From IMG/VR virus record IMGVR_UViG_3300021376_000158, positions 1 to 36,921 of that record: a stretch of DNA of 36,921 bases. The stretch is one strand, 5' to 3'. The translations under genes and the position numbers were made by a program. Source of the DNA: a virus. This document shows positions 1-7,644 of the stretch, piece by piece. Numbering within the stretch: position 1 is the first letter of the stretch; every line of letters begins with the position of its first letter. The notes beneath the pieces were generated by a model. It saw only the letters and a list, made by a program, of their open reading frames with translations, ran no database searches and was not told the origin of the DNA.

Positions 1-98
1 CACTCGGCACTAATTCCACGATGACGTTTGAGCGTACTTCCAACACTTCTCTGACGATTAAGGTGCGCGGCTCTGACGGCACCACTCGCTCGGTCTCG
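1..98. repeat. Terminal direct repeat, left copy
   Basis: This copy is identical to the last 98 bases of the window. Joining the copies keeps the tail-fibre reading frame open up to TAA at 111-113. This is the usual signature of a circular contig closed by an assembly overlap. It could in principle be a short physical terminal repeat, but its position inside a coding sequence makes assembly closure more likely. Confidence 0.95.
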
Positions 99-113
99 CT
101 AACCCTCGCCTAA
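1..113 (+). CDS. Tail fibre/structural protein, C-terminal end (wraps from 34990)
   Basis: Codons starting at position 3 continue the frame of the gene that begins at 34990 and leaves the right end of the window. The segment encodes about 36 residues (LGTNSTMTFERT...) ending SVSLTLA and stops at TAA 111-113. After removing the 98-bp overlap, the complete product is 648 residues. The next gene starts five bases after the stop, so the fibre and the following virion genes look like one transcription unit. Confidence 0.9.
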   Translation, partial: LGTNSTMTFERTSNTSLTIKVRGSDGTTRSVSLTLA

Positions 114-118
114 AATCT

Positions 119-493
119 ATGCAAACCACCATCTCACCCGTCCAAGTTTATCCGTCCACCGCAAACACGCTGATGATTCGCTCGATCACGCTCGGCCCGC
201 CGCCCGCATATTACTACGAGTTGCAGGATGTGCAGACCGTGGAGAAGACCCGCGAGGTCGCCAATCCTGCCCACGTTCCCGCAAGCGTGGACGCGGACGG
301 CAATGCTGTCGCCGCGCAGGGCGCACCCACGATCACCGAGACCTACGAGGAGACGACGGTTGTCGTGCTGAAGAACGGCAACACCTCGATGACCATCGAC
401 CAATGGGACGCTTGGCCCGCTGGCCCAGAGTCGGGCGACGACGACTACCAGCTTAATGCCATCACGGCCAACCTTGGCCTGACCCGCGCTTGA
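119..493 (+). CDS. Hypothetical small virion-region protein (124 aa)
   Basis: This 124-residue acidic protein has no signal peptide or membrane segment. Residues 85-124 (VVLKNG..SMTIDQWDAWPAG...DDDYQLNAITANLGL) resemble a short C-terminal module often seen in small proteins encoded beside phage fibre genes; this is family recognition by eye, not a search result. It starts five bases after the fibre stop, and its TGA shares one base with the ATG of the next gene, so the three are probably cotranslated. A fibre-associated or chaperone role is possible but unproven. Confidence 0.7.
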   Translation: MQTTISPVQVYPSTANTLMIRSITLGPPPAYYYELQDVQTVEKTREVANPAHVPASVDADGNAVAAQGAPTITETYEETTVVVLKNGNTSMTIDQWDAWPAGPESGDDDYQLNAITANLGLTRA

Positions 494-954
494 TGCGTCA
501 TTTTAAGGCAGCATTCACGGCCCTGCCCTACTGCATCGCCACTTATGTGGCGTTGATCGGCTTGGCTTGGCTGCTGCTGTTCCCGTTCCAGCCGGTAAAG
601 GCCAACCCTCCGGTCTACTCCGTTGCCGATCCCAAATCAGAGGCCATCCTCGCTGCGCTGTCGTCAGGCGGGCGGGTCTGGGAGGTCGCGCACACCGGGT
701 CGATGCGCCCGTTCCTCGATGGCGGCGAGTTTGTCGTCACCGCGTCTGCCTTCGAGTCTATCAGACTGGGCCAGATTCTCACCTACAAGGCAGCCTACCA
801 CGACATTCCCATCGTGCATCGTGCGGTGCAGCGCGATAAACACGGCTGGCTGATGGCGGGGGATGCATCTCCGCGCAGCGAGTCGTGGGCGCGGGTCACG
901 ACCAACGAATACCTTGGGACGGTGATAGCCGTCTACCGCCCTATCGCCCATTAA
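493..954 (+). CDS. Signal-peptidase-like S26 protease, ER/archaeal type
   Basis: This 153-residue protein has one N-terminal membrane segment (about residues 12-32), followed by an exported or lumenal domain. Key sites are HTGSMRP with candidate nucleophile Ser70, IVHRAV with His109, and AGDAS with Asp124. In family S26, bacterial signal peptidase I uses a Ser-Lys dyad. The archaeal/ER Sec11 branch has His in the VHR position and a GD(N/A) motif, which matches here. The protein is about the length of Sec11. The ATG at 493 overlaps the upstream TGA by one base; an in-frame TTG lies at 490. It sits among virion genes, so it might cleave a phage tail or membrane protein, or a host exported protein. 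The substrate is unknown. A LexA-like fold is less likely because no DNA-binding domain is present. Confidence 0.72.
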   Translation: MRHFKAAFTALPYCIATYVALIGLAWLLLFPFQPVKANPPVYSVADPKSEAILAALSSGGRVWEVAHTGSMRPFLDGGEFVVTASAFESIRLGQILTYKAAYHDIPIVHRAVQRDKHGWLMAGDASPRSESWARVTTNEYLGTVIAVYRPIAH

Positions 955-964
955 CCCGCGTTCT

Positions 965-1114
965 ATGAAAACCAAAGAAGTCATCAAGTCTGAGATTATT
1001 AGCCAGCTTCAGCAACAGTCGATGGCTGTGTTGGTGGACTCGCTTACCGAGGCCCAGGCCCGCATAGCGGAGCTGGAAGCCAAGCTGGCCGAGGCTGCCA
1101 AGCCGCAAGGCTGA
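965..1114 (+). CDS. Small coiled-coil protein (49 aa)
   Basis: ATG at 965 to TGA at 1112-1114 gives 49 residues (MKTKEVIKSEII...AAKPQG). Residues 10-44 show heptad spacing of Leu/Ile/Ala (VDSLTEAQARIAELEAKLAE), predicting a single amphipathic coiled-coil helix. It lies 10 bases after the peptidase gene and 19 bases before the large tail gene, on the same strand and with compatible spacing. The function is unknown. Confidence 0.6.
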   Translation: MKTKEVIKSEIISQLQQQSMAVLVDSLTEAQARIAELEAKLAEAAKPQG

Positions 1115-1133
1115 AGCCCGCCCTCCCACGGTC

Positions 1134-3761
1134 ATGGACCGTTACCGCTCATACGGACCGACTGACGATCCCCCCAAACAAGTGGGGGACACGGCGTTCA
1201 TTGGGGTGGACGAGTACAACGCGCCGGAGAACATCCGGCCTGGCAACGTCCAGCAGGCGGTAAACCACGACTTCTCGTCTCAGAACGCAAACACGCGGGG
1301 CGGGTTTGTGTGCCTGCCGGAGTTGGGCAATGTTGACAGCATTACTGGCACCGGAGGCGCATTTGGGCAGAAATGGACGGCAATGACAATGCCGTCCTCG
1401 AACTACACTTCAGTGGTGTACGGGCAGGATAAATTTGTAGCCATCGGGTATGGCCCGGAAACAATTGTGTACTCTAGTGATGGCATTAATTGGACAGCGG
1501 CGGACATCTCGGCGTTCTCAATCGGAGCCTTAAATTTCATCGGGTTTGCCGCTGGTTTCTTTATTGTTATTGGATTAGATGCTGCTGAAACCGCTTGCCT
1601 TGTTCTTCGTTCGCAAGACGGCATCACTTGGACGGCAGCCGCAACGCCACCAGTTGATCCTGCTGGCCTCCAAAACCAGTTCTATACCTTGGCCTATGGT
1701 AATGGCAAATGGGTATCTACTGTAAATGGCTCTTATAATAGCCGTTCATCAGTTTCAAGCGATAATGGTAATCATTGGACGACGTATTCAGCAGTTCCGG
1801 CTGCTCTTCTCGATGCTCAGGTATTGTGTTTTGGAAACGGCAAGTTTGTGGCTCCAGTTCAGAATGCCATCCTAACATCTTCGGATGGGGAAACTTGGAC
1901 GACCATTAATTTTCACGCTTCGCCGCCTAATATTAATTGGGATTTTGTAGCGTTTGGCAACGAGCGTTTCGTGTTGGTATCGCGGGACGGTTATGTGGCT
2001 TGGTCTCAGGATCTTCTCATTTGGACATTCACTGAAACGGCCAACCTCGAGTTGTTAAACGCGACCCGTGTCTATTTTTTTAATCAAGTTTTCATTCTTG
2101 TCCGGCAAACCCCTGGTTTTTCCAATAGCCCACGCATCTGGACATCGATCAACGGAACCAATTTTATTCCGGCGGGCGCGACCGCAGAGACAGCTGGTTT
2201 TCCCAGTTCGGGGATCAATGCGATTGCTGCAAATCCCAATGGGCGTTTTATTACGGTTGGACTTTCGGTGACGCAGGCATCATATTACTCGGATAGCGTC
2301 GTTGCTAGTGTATTTGCTTCCGGCTTGTTTTCCGATCCATCTGAACCAGACACCCCGTGGATCGTCGTTGTAGGCTACGACGCCGTTGGCTTCTACGCCT
2401 TCGGCAAGGCCAGCAAGACTGTCAGCCTTGGGGCTTACCGCGTCACCGACCAATCGACCATCGTCCAAGCCAACAACTTTCTGTACTTGTTTCGGGGCGA
2501 CACCGAAACCCCTTTGTACTGGGACGGGCAATGGGACAGCGAGTTTGAGTTGGTTCCCAACACCAGCCTGCCCGCAACTTTCAGCAGCATTCCAAATAGT
2601 AGCCAAGCCACCTACTATCAAAACCGTCTTTGGGTACGTTCTGGAAAGGACAACGTCGCTGCGTCAGACGTTCTTGCGTTTACCAATTACGACCCGGTGG
2701 CCAACGAGTTTAGCATCAACACGGGCAACTCTGACTTTCTTGTCGCCACATTCCCCTTTGGCACCAACACGCTGGTCGCCTTCAAGAACAAGTCCATTCT
2801 TGCCTTGAACAACGTCGAGGGGTCGCTGCTGGACGTGACCACCACTGAGGTGACCCGCCAGGTAGGTTTGGTTGGCATCAATGCGGTCGCCTCAATTGGT
2901 CCCGACCTAGCCTACGTCAGTTACGGCAACATCAACCTGCTGACGTTGACCAGCACCAATAACGCCCTCCAGCACAAGACCCTGCCGTTGTCCGCCCGGA
3001 TTCGGAAACTTATGAGGCGGGTCAACTGGGAGGTGGGGGGCAAGATTAGTCTTGGGTATTGGAACAACAAACTTTACGTCGCCCTACCGCTGGATAACAG
3101 CGTCTTTTGCAACACTGTCATTGTTTACAACTTTGTTACGGAGCAATGGTTTGGAGAGTGGGCGTTCAACGATGACATGAATATGTGCATCCAAGGTTGG
3201 CAGGTGGTCGATTACCTTGGCCTGCAGCGCCTGCACGCCATCACCGAGGATGGCCGGATCTTTGTCACGGATGAGGGTCCAAACGACATCAGCGGCCCAA
3301 CCTTGTGTGAGATCTCAACCCAGTTGGTCACCCGCGCTTACAATACGGATGGGCTAAATCACATCCAACGACGGATGTTTTTGGACGTAGCCACCAACCG
3401 CCCCGAATTTTCGGTTTCAACTTATACGGAGGGAGCCAACGAGGAGTCGGTCCTGATCACGGACCAGACCTACAGCCGGGCCGATAGCTGGAAGTTTGCG
3501 GATTCGGCCTACGACTTGACCAACGCGAACAACGATTACAACCGGGCCTACCGCCAAGACTATTCGACCGGACCAAATAGCATCCAGCCTGGCACCGGGT
3601 TTGAGCCGCAAATGAATCAGGAGTTGCGTTTGCCCTTGATTTCGCGCCGCCAAGGGCGTCTTAGCTGGATTGAGATCACCAATACCCAAGGATTCATTTC
3701 CGTGATGTCGGTCGGGTATGAGACCCGCCCCGGCCAGCGGGCAAACTACGTCCAAGTCTAA
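1134..3761 (+). CDS. Tail/stabilisation-type virion protein with beta-propeller insert (875 aa)
   Basis: This is a large structural protein. Residues 1-75 and about 390-875 form the GC-rich framework. The latter half (AATYYQNRLWV-type and TFPFGTNTLVAFKN segments, then VYNFVTEQWFGEW) resembles tail-nozzle or packaged-DNA stabilisation proteins of short-tailed phages; this assignment is by general resemblance. Residues about 78-385 hold six repeats of roughly 40-50 residues around SxDGxxWT-like turns (W120, W166, W215, W255, W297, F344), typical of sialidase/BNR-like beta-propellers. The DNA for this insert is visibly richer in A+T than its flanks, suggesting separate origin. A receptor- or glycan-binding role for the insert is inferred. 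Confidence 0.75.
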   Translation: MDRYRSYGPTDDPPKQVGDTAFIGVDEYNAPENIRPGNVQQAVNHDFSSQNANTRGGFVCLPELGNVDSITGTGGAFGQKWTAMTMPSSNYTSVVYGQDKFVAIGYGPETIVYSSDGINWTAADISAFSIGALNFIGFAAGFFIVIGLDAAETACLVLRSQDGITWTAAATPPVDPAGLQNQFYTLAYGNGKWVSTVNGSYNSRSSVSSDNGNHWTTYSAVPAALLDAQVLCFGNGKFVAPVQNAILTSSDGETWTTINFHASPPNINWDFVAFGNERFVLVSRDGYVAWSQDLLIWTFTETANLELLNATRVYFFNQVFILVRQTPGFSNSPRIWTSINGTNFIPAGATAETAGFPSSGINAIAANPNGRFITVGLSVTQASYYSDSVVASVFASGLFSDPSEPDTPWIVVVGYDAVGFYAFGKASKTVSLGAYRVTDQSTIVQANNFLYLFRGDTETPLYWDGQWDSEFELVPNTSLPATFSSIPNSSQATYYQNRLWVRSGKDNVAASDVLAFTNYDPVANEFSINTGNSDFLVATFPFGTNTLVAFKNKSILALNNVEGSLLDVTTTEVTRQVGLVGINAVASIGPDLAYVSYGNINLLTLTSTNNALQHKTLPLSARIRKLMRRVNWEVGGKISLGYWNNKLYVALPLDNSVFCNTVIVYNFVTEQWFGEWAFNDDMNMCIQGWQVVDYLGLQRLHAITEDGRIFVTDEGPNDISGPTLCEISTQLVTRAYNTDGLNHIQRRMFLDVATNRPEFSVSTYTEGANEESVLITDQTYSRADSWKFADSAYDLTNANNDYNRAYRQDYSTGPNSIQPGTGFEPQMNQELRLPLISRRQGRLSWIEITNTQGFISVMSVGYETRPGQRANYVQV

Positions 3762-3763
3762 CC

Positions 3764-4276
3764 ATGCCCAACGTCACTCCAGGCTACACCTTCACGGGGA
3801 CTACGGACCCGATCACCTACACCAAGCTGAACCTTTTGGGGCAGCCTACGGTCAGCATCGGCAACGATGAGGTGACCTCCTCGATGCTTGCTTCTGGTCT
3901 GACCATCGACTCGCTTACAGTCTCAGGCGGGCTGACGTTAGGCAGCGGAACCGGCCTGTTCACGGCGGCGACCACGGAGACTTTTAGTGGAACAATTGCT
4001 CTGACCTTTGGGGTTGATAAGGGCAACACCCGCATCATTAACTGCTCGTCCAGCACGGCCTCCACGCTGAACGCGGCCAGCGTCCCGGCGGCAGGCTACA
4101 TCTTGATCATCCGATTCAAGACTGATGGTACGGCTGGTAACACCATTACCTTTGGCACCAACTTTAAGAAGACCGGCACCTACGCTTTGACCAACGCCAA
4201 TCAGTTTTACCAGATCATGTTCATCTCGGACGGCACCTTCCTCTGCGAGGTCTGCCGGTCTGGCGCAACCAGTTAA
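3764..4276 (+). CDS. Short fibre-like virion protein (170 aa)
   Basis: This is a Gly/Thr/Ser-rich beta-strand protein. It has a fibre-like N-terminus (residues 1-70, including LTVSGGLTLGSGTG, which is similar in style to the fibre encoded at 34990). The C-terminal domain (about 80-170) has alternating hydrophobic strands and two cysteines near the end (CEVC). It starts two bases after the large tail gene and is followed by the Hint-containing gene after nine bases. It is probably a minor tail or fibre component. No enzymatic motif is visible. Confidence 0.7.
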   Translation: MPNVTPGYTFTGTTDPITYTKLNLLGQPTVSIGNDEVTSSMLASGLTIDSLTVSGGLTLGSGTGLFTAATTETFSGTIALTFGVDKGNTRIINCSSSTASTLNAASVPAAGYILIIRFKTDGTAGNTITFGTNFKKTGTYALTNANQFYQIMFISDGTFLCEVCRSGATS

Positions 4277-4285
4277 TTTATTCCA

Positions 4286-6112
4286 ATGCCTCCCGTTGTC
4301 CTTCCTCCTTTTGTAGTCAACGCGGCTCCATTTCGGCAATCGCTTGGGTTTGGTATTTCAGAGCCGGATGAATTTGATACTGATGGAATAGAAATCAGCC
4401 CAGGCATATTTAATTTTGACACAAACATTTTCCAAGGGCCGCTAAGAGGCGGACAAAACCAAATTGTCACATTGCCGCCATTTGTGGTGACGGCAGATCG
4501 CATTGACACGCCGGGGCTCGCTACGCCGTACATGGGCACCCCTTTCTATGTCCGCCCAGAGGGAACTGAAGGAATCGAGCAGTCTCCAACCCCCTACATG
4601 GGCACCCCTTTCTACGTTCGCCCAGAAGGAACTGAAAGAATCGAGCAGTCTCCAACCCCCTACATGGGCACCCCTTTCTATGTCAGTACGGACAGGATCA
4701 CAACTCCATCAATTGAGATTACGCCTGGCATCTTTAATCCTCCTACGGTTGGACCGCCTTTATTGTCCCCAACCCCCTACATGGGCACCCCTTTCTACGT
4801 TAGTACGGATAGGATCACAACCCCATTAATTGAGATTACGCCTGGCATCTTTAATCCTCCTACGTTTGGACCGCCTTTACTGTCTCCAACCCCCCTGGTA
4901 TCCACACCTATCCCAACTCCGTCTCCGTTTGAGCCATCTCTAACGCTTCCATCCCCGACGCCTACGCCCATCGTTGGAGGAGGAGGCCCTTCCACCGTGA
5001 CTACTACTTCTACAGGAACCTCGCCCCAGCGCGACTTTGAAGCGGAATTGGGCAAAACGCTCGTCGCTCTGTCGCGCTACCAGCCGCAGATGCTTGGAAT
5101 GTATAAGGACTTGTATCAGTCGTTTATGCCGGCTGGGCTGACAGCGGCTGAGACCAGCGGACTAGCCCAGATGCGGGCGGATGAGGAAAAGCTCAACCGC
5201 CTGCGTCAGGGCATCCTGAGCCCCGAGGATATCCGTACCGCCACCCAGGGCGCGAGGGAGGCCTACGGCGCCCGCGGGCAAGTGTTTGCGCCTGGCGCCA
5301 TTGGAGCGGAAATCCTTAACCGGGAAGCCATCCGCCAGCAGCGGGAGGATCAGGCCCGTGCTGCCTATCAGCAGTCGATGGGCAACCTGATGAACGTAGC
5401 CAATCTGCAAACCGGCAACATCTTCCAGCCCATCAGCAGCCTGCTGTCCAGTTCTTTCAACCCGCTCGGTGCCTACCCGGCGGATGTGTACGGGACCAAC
5501 GTCAATGCCGCCTTGGCCCGAGAAATCGCGGAGCGCAACAAGGAGGCCGCCATCGAGTCTGCCCGGCTCTCTGGACAGGCTCAAAGTTCGGCTGCTCGAG
5601 CTTCTGCTGGTGGCAGCATCGCAGGTGCAGCACTCCCATTTGCCATCAAAGGCGTAGGCGCTCTGTTCAGTATCCCGCTTCCGTCTTGTATGCCTGGCAA
5701 TCAGTGCATCGATACCCCCACCGGCCCCAAGGCCATTCAAGACCTCAAAGGCGGAGATATCGTCATCGGCTACGATGGCAGGGAAGCCTTCATCATGCAG
5801 GCGTGCAGTTGGAACCAAGATCCGACCCGTACCTTCCTCACGATCACCCGCGAGGACGGCACCGCCTTCACGGTGTGCGATGACCATAAGATCCTTGGCA
5901 TTCCCGCGATGGAGTGGGCGGAAGGTGCGGATATGGCGGGCAGCCGCATCAAGTCCATCACGGCCAGTAACGGCTTCCTGACCAGCTACGACATCCTGAC
6001 CAATCAGGGCGGTTATCGGATTGCCGGCGTGCCGGTGAACTCGATGATCCCTGAGATCATCCGCCTTGCCGCCCGCTTTGAGGCCCTGAGTGCCTCGCAG
6101 AACCCCGCCTAA
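4286..6112 (+). CDS. Virion protein with proline-rich repeats and C-terminal Hint (intein-like) domain (608 aa)
   Basis: Residues 1-79 contain LPPFVVNA and LPPFVVTADRI. Residues 80-201 are four tandem units starting TPYMGTPFYV (two of 22 and two of 39 residues). Residues about 235-440 are helical and resemble internal or core proteins of short-tailed phages (AREAYGARGQ...AEILNREAIRQQR). Residues about 440-466 are a Gly/Ala-rich hydrophobic stretch. Residues 468-585 match a Hint domain: Cys468 in CMPGNQC followed by G.KAI.DLKGGDIV (block A), DDHKIL (block B), SYDI (block F) and GVPVNS with Asn585 followed by Ser586 (block G). There is no homing endonuclease. Only 23 residues follow. It may self-cleave or splice late in assembly. 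The block-G His is Val and the block-B Thr is Cys, so activity is uncertain. Confidence 0.8.
   Translation: MPPVVLPPFVVNAAPFRQSLGFGISEPDEFDTDGIEISPGIFNFDTNIFQGPLRGGQNQIVTLPPFVVTADRIDTPGLATPYMGTPFYVRPEGTEGIEQSPTPYMGTPFYVRPEGTERIEQSPTPYMGTPFYVSTDRITTPSIEITPGIFNPPTVGPPLLSPTPYMGTPFYVSTDRITTPLIEITPGIFNPPTFGPPLLSPTPLVSTPIPTPSPFEPSLTLPSPTPTPIVGGGGPSTVTTTSTGTSPQRDFEAELGKTLVALSRYQPQMLGMYKDLYQSFMPAGLTAAETSGLAQMRADEEKLNRLRQGILSPEDIRTATQGAREAYGARGQVFAPGAIGAEILNREAIRQQREDQARAAYQQSMGNLMNVANLQTGNIFQPISSLLSSSFNPLGAYPADVYGTNVNAALAREIAERNKEAAIESARLSGQAQSSAARASAGGSIAGAALPFAIKGVGALFSIPLPSCMPGNQCIDTPTGPKAIQDLKGGDIVIGYDGREAFIMQACSWNQDPTRTFLTITREDGTAFTVCDDHKILGIPAMEWAEGADMAGSRIKSITASNGFLTSYDILTNQGGYRIAGVPVNSMIPEIIRLAARFEALSASQNPA
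4523..4888 (+). repeat. Tandem coding repeats (2 x 66 bp, 2 x 117 bp)
   Basis: Units begin at 4523, 4589, 4655 and 4772, each opening with codons for TPYMGTPFYV. The first two are 66 bp and the last two 117 bp. They differ by only a few substitutions, so the duplications look recent. Related fragments (IEISPGIFN) lie just upstream at about residues 36-44. Unit number could vary by slippage or recombination without breaking the frame. Confidence 0.95.
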
Positions 6113-6117
6113 ACGCC

Positions 6118-7626
6118 ATGCCCTACAATCCAGGTATCCAGGATATCAGCGGCCAACTGATCGCGCAGGGGATGTCGCAGGCCAGCGCAGCGCGGGCGCG
6201 GGCGATGGAGAACATCGGCCAGTCCATCTCCGGTGCCATCACCAGCGGGTTCAAGCAGTATCAGCAGAACCAGTTCCTGACCAAGCAGGCGATGGGCAAG
6301 TTCGGAGCCCAACTGCAGGACGAAAACTTCAAGAAGTACGTTTCCGGGGTATTGGCAGACGACCCCAATTCCCCGACTGTCCCTGAGCCACTAAAGAAGG
6401 CCCTACAGAATGCCCAGAAGGGCGATGTAGACATCTACGATGCCGCCCTGCTGGGCAGTCTGGCGGATACCTACAAGGAGAACCGTGAGGGCCGATTGAT
6501 GGAGGCGCAGATCGCAAAGCTGCGTGCTGAAACTGGCCAGTTTGGTCAGATTATGTCGATGGGCGATTACCAGGCTTTAATCGCGGCTAACCCCAGCGTT
6601 GACTTTGGGGCCAAGATTCTGTCGGATGGCCGAGTTGCGGTTCAGACGGGTGGGGCACGGGCACCTCAAGCTGCTAGGCCTTTGACCATTCAGCCAATGG
6701 GCGGTGGAGTTGGCGCATTTGATCCAGAAACTGGTGTACTTCGTCGTTTCACTGCCAATGTAGACGCGGGAATGCTCCCCAACGATCCAGCGCTTTTAAG
6801 CATAGTTCCGGGCCAGCCAGCGACCTCTCCAGAGGTGCCTCCGATGCTTAGTCGCTTCCAGCGGGCCGCAGAGGCCCCTGCTGGTCCGATGGCACTTGGC
6901 CGATTTATGGAGGCGCTTGCTCCGGGTGGCCCCATGGCTGCTCTTGGCCAGTTTGCTGGCCCGCCGCGAGCTGCTGCTCCCGCGCCTGCTCCTGCGCCTG
7001 CCCCACTGCCTGTTTACCGAAGAACTCCCCAGGGGCTGGAATTTAAGCCCATACCTGGCAGTAAGCAGGACATTGAGATGCGCGAAGCTGAAGCCCAGAA
7101 GCTCGCTGCGGAGCGTGCGCGGATGGAAAAGGCGCGGAACCTGATGTTCACGCTGGATGGCATCGAGCCTTTGATCGGTCCGCTATCCGTTGGTTTTGTT
7201 GGCCAGAAGACCAAAGGCCAGGGTGGCACTCCTGCAGCCAGTATGTCTTCGCTGCTCAAACAAGTGCAGGCCGCTACTGCGTTTGATGAGCTTGCCAAAC
7301 TGAAGGAATCCAAGACCTCGCTTGGTCAGGTGGCGATCAAGGAAATCGAACTCCTGCAGAATGCAGTGGTGGCGCTTGACCAGGATATGTCTGAAGAGGT
7401 GTTCCGCCGTCAGTATAAGGAACTCAGGCGCAAGACTCAGGAGACCATCCAGCGGCTGAACATCCTTGAGCGTGATCGCCAGGCTGGCCTGACGGCGCCC
7501 TCGGAAGACTACTACAAACTTGGAGGCGCGTCTTTGGAGGAACTAAACAAGCGCGGTGCTGCCGCAACGGCTCCGACAGATGCCACCTCCGCTCTTACCA
7601 AGGGGTCTGGATGGCGAGTGAAATAA
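6118..7626 (+). CDS. Putative internal virion/ejection protein (502 aa)
   Basis: This long, mostly helical protein has a Pro/Ala-rich linker (about residues 275-305, repeated AP dipeptides) separating N- and C-terminal halves. The N-terminal 100 residues (GQLIAQGMSQASAARARAMEN...) are typical of internal proteins encoded next to ejection genes in short-tailed phages. There is no signal peptide or enzymatic motif. It lies five bases after the Hint-domain gene and 18 bases before the next virion gene. The call rests mainly on position and composition. Confidence 0.6.
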   Translation: MPYNPGIQDISGQLIAQGMSQASAARARAMENIGQSISGAITSGFKQYQQNQFLTKQAMGKFGAQLQDENFKKYVSGVLADDPNSPTVPEPLKKALQNAQKGDVDIYDAALLGSLADTYKENREGRLMEAQIAKLRAETGQFGQIMSMGDYQALIAANPSVDFGAKILSDGRVAVQTGGARAPQAARPLTIQPMGGGVGAFDPETGVLRRFTANVDAGMLPNDPALLSIVPGQPATSPEVPPMLSRFQRAAEAPAGPMALGRFMEALAPGGPMAALGQFAGPPRAAAPAPAPAPAPLPVYRRTPQGLEFKPIPGSKQDIEMREAEAQKLAAERARMEKARNLMFTLDGIEPLIGPLSVGFVGQKTKGQGGTPAASMSSLLKQVQAATAFDELAKLKESKTSLGQVAIKEIELLQNAVVALDQDMSEEVFRRQYKELRRKTQETIQRLNILERDRQAGLTAPSEDYYKLGGASLEELNKRGAAATAPTDATSALTKGSGWRVK

Positions 7627-7644
7627 CAACTCAAGGATCACGCA

